This document shows, one piece after another, positions 62,561-64,000 of a stretch of DNA of 64,000 bases. The notes below the pieces were generated by a model. It had not been told where the DNA came from and did not search any database. It worked only from the letters and a program-made list of their open reading frames with translations. Positions within the stretch are counted from its first letter, which is position 1, and every line of letters starts with the position of its first letter. Made by a program: the position numbers and the translations under genes. The DNA comes from Ruminococcus bovis (GTDB lineage Bacteria > Bacillota > Clostridia > Oscillospirales > Acutalibacteraceae): the NCBI RefSeq assembly GCF_005601135.1, contig NZ_CP039381.1, positions 2,229,941 to 2,293,940 on the forward strand, read 5' to 3'.

Positions 62561-62905
62561 TTATAAATCATCTCTAAAATCATAACTTTCGTCAATTACA
62601 TTGATACGATGGTTATTTATATCAATAGTATTTTCGTCAATCCATTTCATATCTACAGTATCTTCATGATAATTCCAATAGATATTTCTAGTTTTGCCTG
62701 ATGAATTATACACTACTTCACATCTAATGGCATAATCTGTTGTTGCATTACCACCAAATAAGTAAGCATTAACTGTATAATTTTTATTTGGTGAAACGCT
62801 GGATTCAAGAAAATCACCCTTAGGTAAATTATCCATTCCACATCTACTAAAAAATAAAATCAATATAATTGGTAAAATAAAAAATATAGAACATTTTAGT
62901 TTCAT
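62561..62905 (-). CDS. DUF5412-like lipoprotein, putative immunity
   Basis: This 114-residue protein has a lipoprotein-like signal (MKLKCSIFFILPIILILFFS then RCG). The domain reads SPNKNYTVNAYLFGGNATT, YAIRCEVVYNSSGKTRNIYW and HEDTVDMKWIDENTIDINN, which is the consensus I recall for DUF5412. It starts 17 bp after the stop of the RHS toxin at 62923, with AGGAG upstream. It might be the immunity protein for that toxin. Confidence 0.72.
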   Translation of the reverse strand: MKLKCSIFFILPIILILFFSRCGMDNLPKGDFLESSVSPNKNYTVNAYLFGGNATTDYAIRCEVVYNSSGKTRNIYWNYHEDTVDMKWIDENTIDINNHRINVIDESYDFRDDL

Positions 62906-62922
62906 AGTTTACTCCTCTCCAA

Positions 62923-64000
62923 TTACCATTGGAATCTGTGTTTACGATAATAATGACTCCAGTACGAATGACCAATTAATATACACTGTGTATCACGTGG
63001 ATCGTCAAAAAAAGACTTCCAATATTTCCAATCAGATGTTCCAGAGATAATCTGGTATATCCCAGCTCCTGTACATAGAGTAACACTTGAAAATAGTACA
63101 GAACCTACAAATCCAAAGTGAACATTCCCCACATCTTCGGCAGTTAATTTGTCTTTAAAAAATATATAATAATCTTTTTTACTTTTTAATTTCCAAGCAG
63201 ATTTGTTTTTTAAATCCCATTTTCCACCTGTTTTTACTAACTTATAAAACTTATGAAGAATATTTATTTTTCCTAAATAGCCACGCTTTCCTTGACGACA
63301 AGCATATCTATATAAATAACCTGCATTCGACATCATCAGACCAAGTAATTTATACGAAATATTAATCGCTCTATACCCATTGTAATCTACACCATTAACA
63401 GCATTATTTTCACAATAAGCGAACATATTTGTGCTTAGAGGAGTACCGGAATTTGTATCTACATATGCTGTATCATCAGCATTAATAAATCTACCGGTTT
63501 TTGGGTCATAGTATCTACTTTGGAGATAATACAGACCTGTATCTGTATCATACACATAACCACGATAGCGGAATGGGTTAAAGTCTTTGACATGGGCATA
63601 AGTACCGTTTCCTGAGCTTGTTTCGTTCAGAATTTTACCCCAGGCATCGTAAGTGTATTCTACTAATACATTACCACTTTCGTTTACAATCTTTGTAATG
63701 TCGCCCTGCAAATTCTTTATGTAATAATACATTGTGTCATTGAGGGACATTGCTGTTACAGAGTTGTTGCTATCATAGTAGAAATATGCTACTACTCCAC
63801 CCTGCATCATTGCTATTAAATTGTTATTATCATCATAATAATAGTAATAAGTGTAATCAGAATTATCCTTACGAGTTCTTAAGCCTTTAATATTGTACTT
63901 GTATGTTATTGTATCTTTGAAAGTTTTTACTTGGGAAAGTTGTCTTCCGTTTTTCCACTGCATTGTCATTCCGTTACGATACTTTAGTGGATTGCCTATT
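62923..64000 (-). CDS. RHS protein, core end and polymorphic toxin type 44-like domain (5' beyond window)
   Basis: The frame is still open at base 64000, so the N-terminus is outside. It contains type 1 core text (NPLKYRNGMTMQWKNG, PFRYRGYVYDTDTGLYYLQS, RFINADDTAYVDTNSGTPLS) and then about 150 toxin residues starting GYRAINISYKLLG. GGKWDLKNK, EDVGNVHFGFVGS, CTGAGIYQII and FFDDPRDTQCILIGHSYW match the polymorphic toxin type 44 pattern (DxGN, GAG, DDPRD), a predicted nuclease of RHS and related systems. It is the first and perhaps only expressed cassette, with the others downstream. Confidence 0.85.
   Translation of the reverse strand, partial: IGNPLKYRNGMTMQWKNGRQLSQVKTFKDTITYKYNIKGLRTRKDNSDYTYYYYYDDNNNLIAMMQGGVVAYFYYDSNNSVTAMSLNDTMYYYIKNLQGDITKIVNESGNVLVEYTYDAWGKILNETSSGNGTYAHVKDFNPFRYRGYVYDTDTGLYYLQSRYYDPKTGRFINADDTAYVDTNSGTPLSTNMFAYCENNAVNGVDYNGYRAINISYKLLGLMMSNAGYLYRYACRQGKRGYLGKINILHKFYKLVKTGGKWDLKNKSAWKLKSKKDYYIFFKDKLTAEDVGNVHFGFVGSVLFSSVTLCTGAGIYQIISGTSDWKYWKSFFDDPRDTQCILIGHSYWSHYYRKHRFQW

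Larger units (their letters stand above)
57577..64000 (-). repeat. Array of RHS core repeats: three type 1 and two type 2 copies
   Basis: Type 1 cores at about 57630-58125, 61885-62530 and 63420-64000 are nearly identical in DNA. Type 2 cores at about 59264-59590 and 60845-61131 are diverged but share PLRYRGYVYDEDT. All are on the minus strand, each with a different C-terminal domain. They are direct repeats suited to homologous exchange. Confidence 0.85.

Noticed and set aside
1..64000. CRISPR array or rRNA operon
   Set aside because: No regularly spaced repeats of the right size and no rRNA-like sequence were found; the only tandem repeat has no spacers.

Overview
This window looks like a chromosomal piece of a low-GC, Gram-positive anaerobic gut-type Clostridia, most likely near Ruminococcaceae/Oscillospiraceae. 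The grounds are the AT-rich codon use, strong AGGAGG-type ribosome binding sites, a CwlD-like amidase, SpoIIE-family phosphatase, Agr quorum sensing, secreted Big_2, BspA-like and CBM26 proteins, a dockerin protein and a cohesin-like surface protein, and the tig-clpP-clpX-lon-engB order. The genus cannot be fixed from the sequence alone.

Layout. 1-2302: end of an ABC exporter operon of the MacB/FtsX type. 2466-6866: secreted Big_2 proteins, one with a transglutaminase-like domain and one frameshifted. 6983-11461: cell wall amidase, radA, a DUF6873-like gene, a Xer recombinase and a deoxyribosyltransferase-like gene. 11513-15984: small lipoproteins and a complete agrA-agrC-agrB-agrD locus, including an agrD missed by simple ORF calling. 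16027-18867: a decayed zone with an ABC ATPase remnant, a 1.07-kb element bounded by 30-bp imperfect inverted repeats and carrying toxin/immunity-like genes, and a radical SAM pseudogene. 19066-28199: surface and membrane proteins (dockerin, CBM26, zinc-ribbon, SpoIIE phosphatase) mixed with broken genes (PAP2, glycosyltransferase, BspA/ABC chimera). 28369-31972: a citrate synthase gene between two MarR genes, an SDR remnant and a LysR gene. 32042-46720: an intact housekeeping block (lysA-like, engB, lon, clpX, clpP, tig, phosphoesterase, thrC, M19 dipeptidase, yraN, rnhB, ylqF), then a cohesin-like protein and bioB under a BirA-type operator. 46862-48656: Big_2 and Flg_new fragments meeting at a rearrangement junction. 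48720-51143: a TAXI-type binding protein with a GltS symporter. 51442-57270: tRNA-Ser, the potABCD operon and an FNT channel. 57413-64000: an array of RHS core fragments, each with a different C-terminal toxin followed by a candidate immunity gene.

Themes. Housekeeping genes are intact, while accessory genes carry many single-base lesions, often in A-runs. The richest region is the RHS toxin/immunity cassette array at the right end, with a separate mobile cassette near 16.7-17.7 kb that may belong to the same arms race. Other notable points are the TAXI/GltS pairing, a pair of near-identical ECF-like promoters at 23.5 and 24.5 kb, the Agr peptide locus, and cohesin, dockerin and starch-binding modules within 26 kb of each other.
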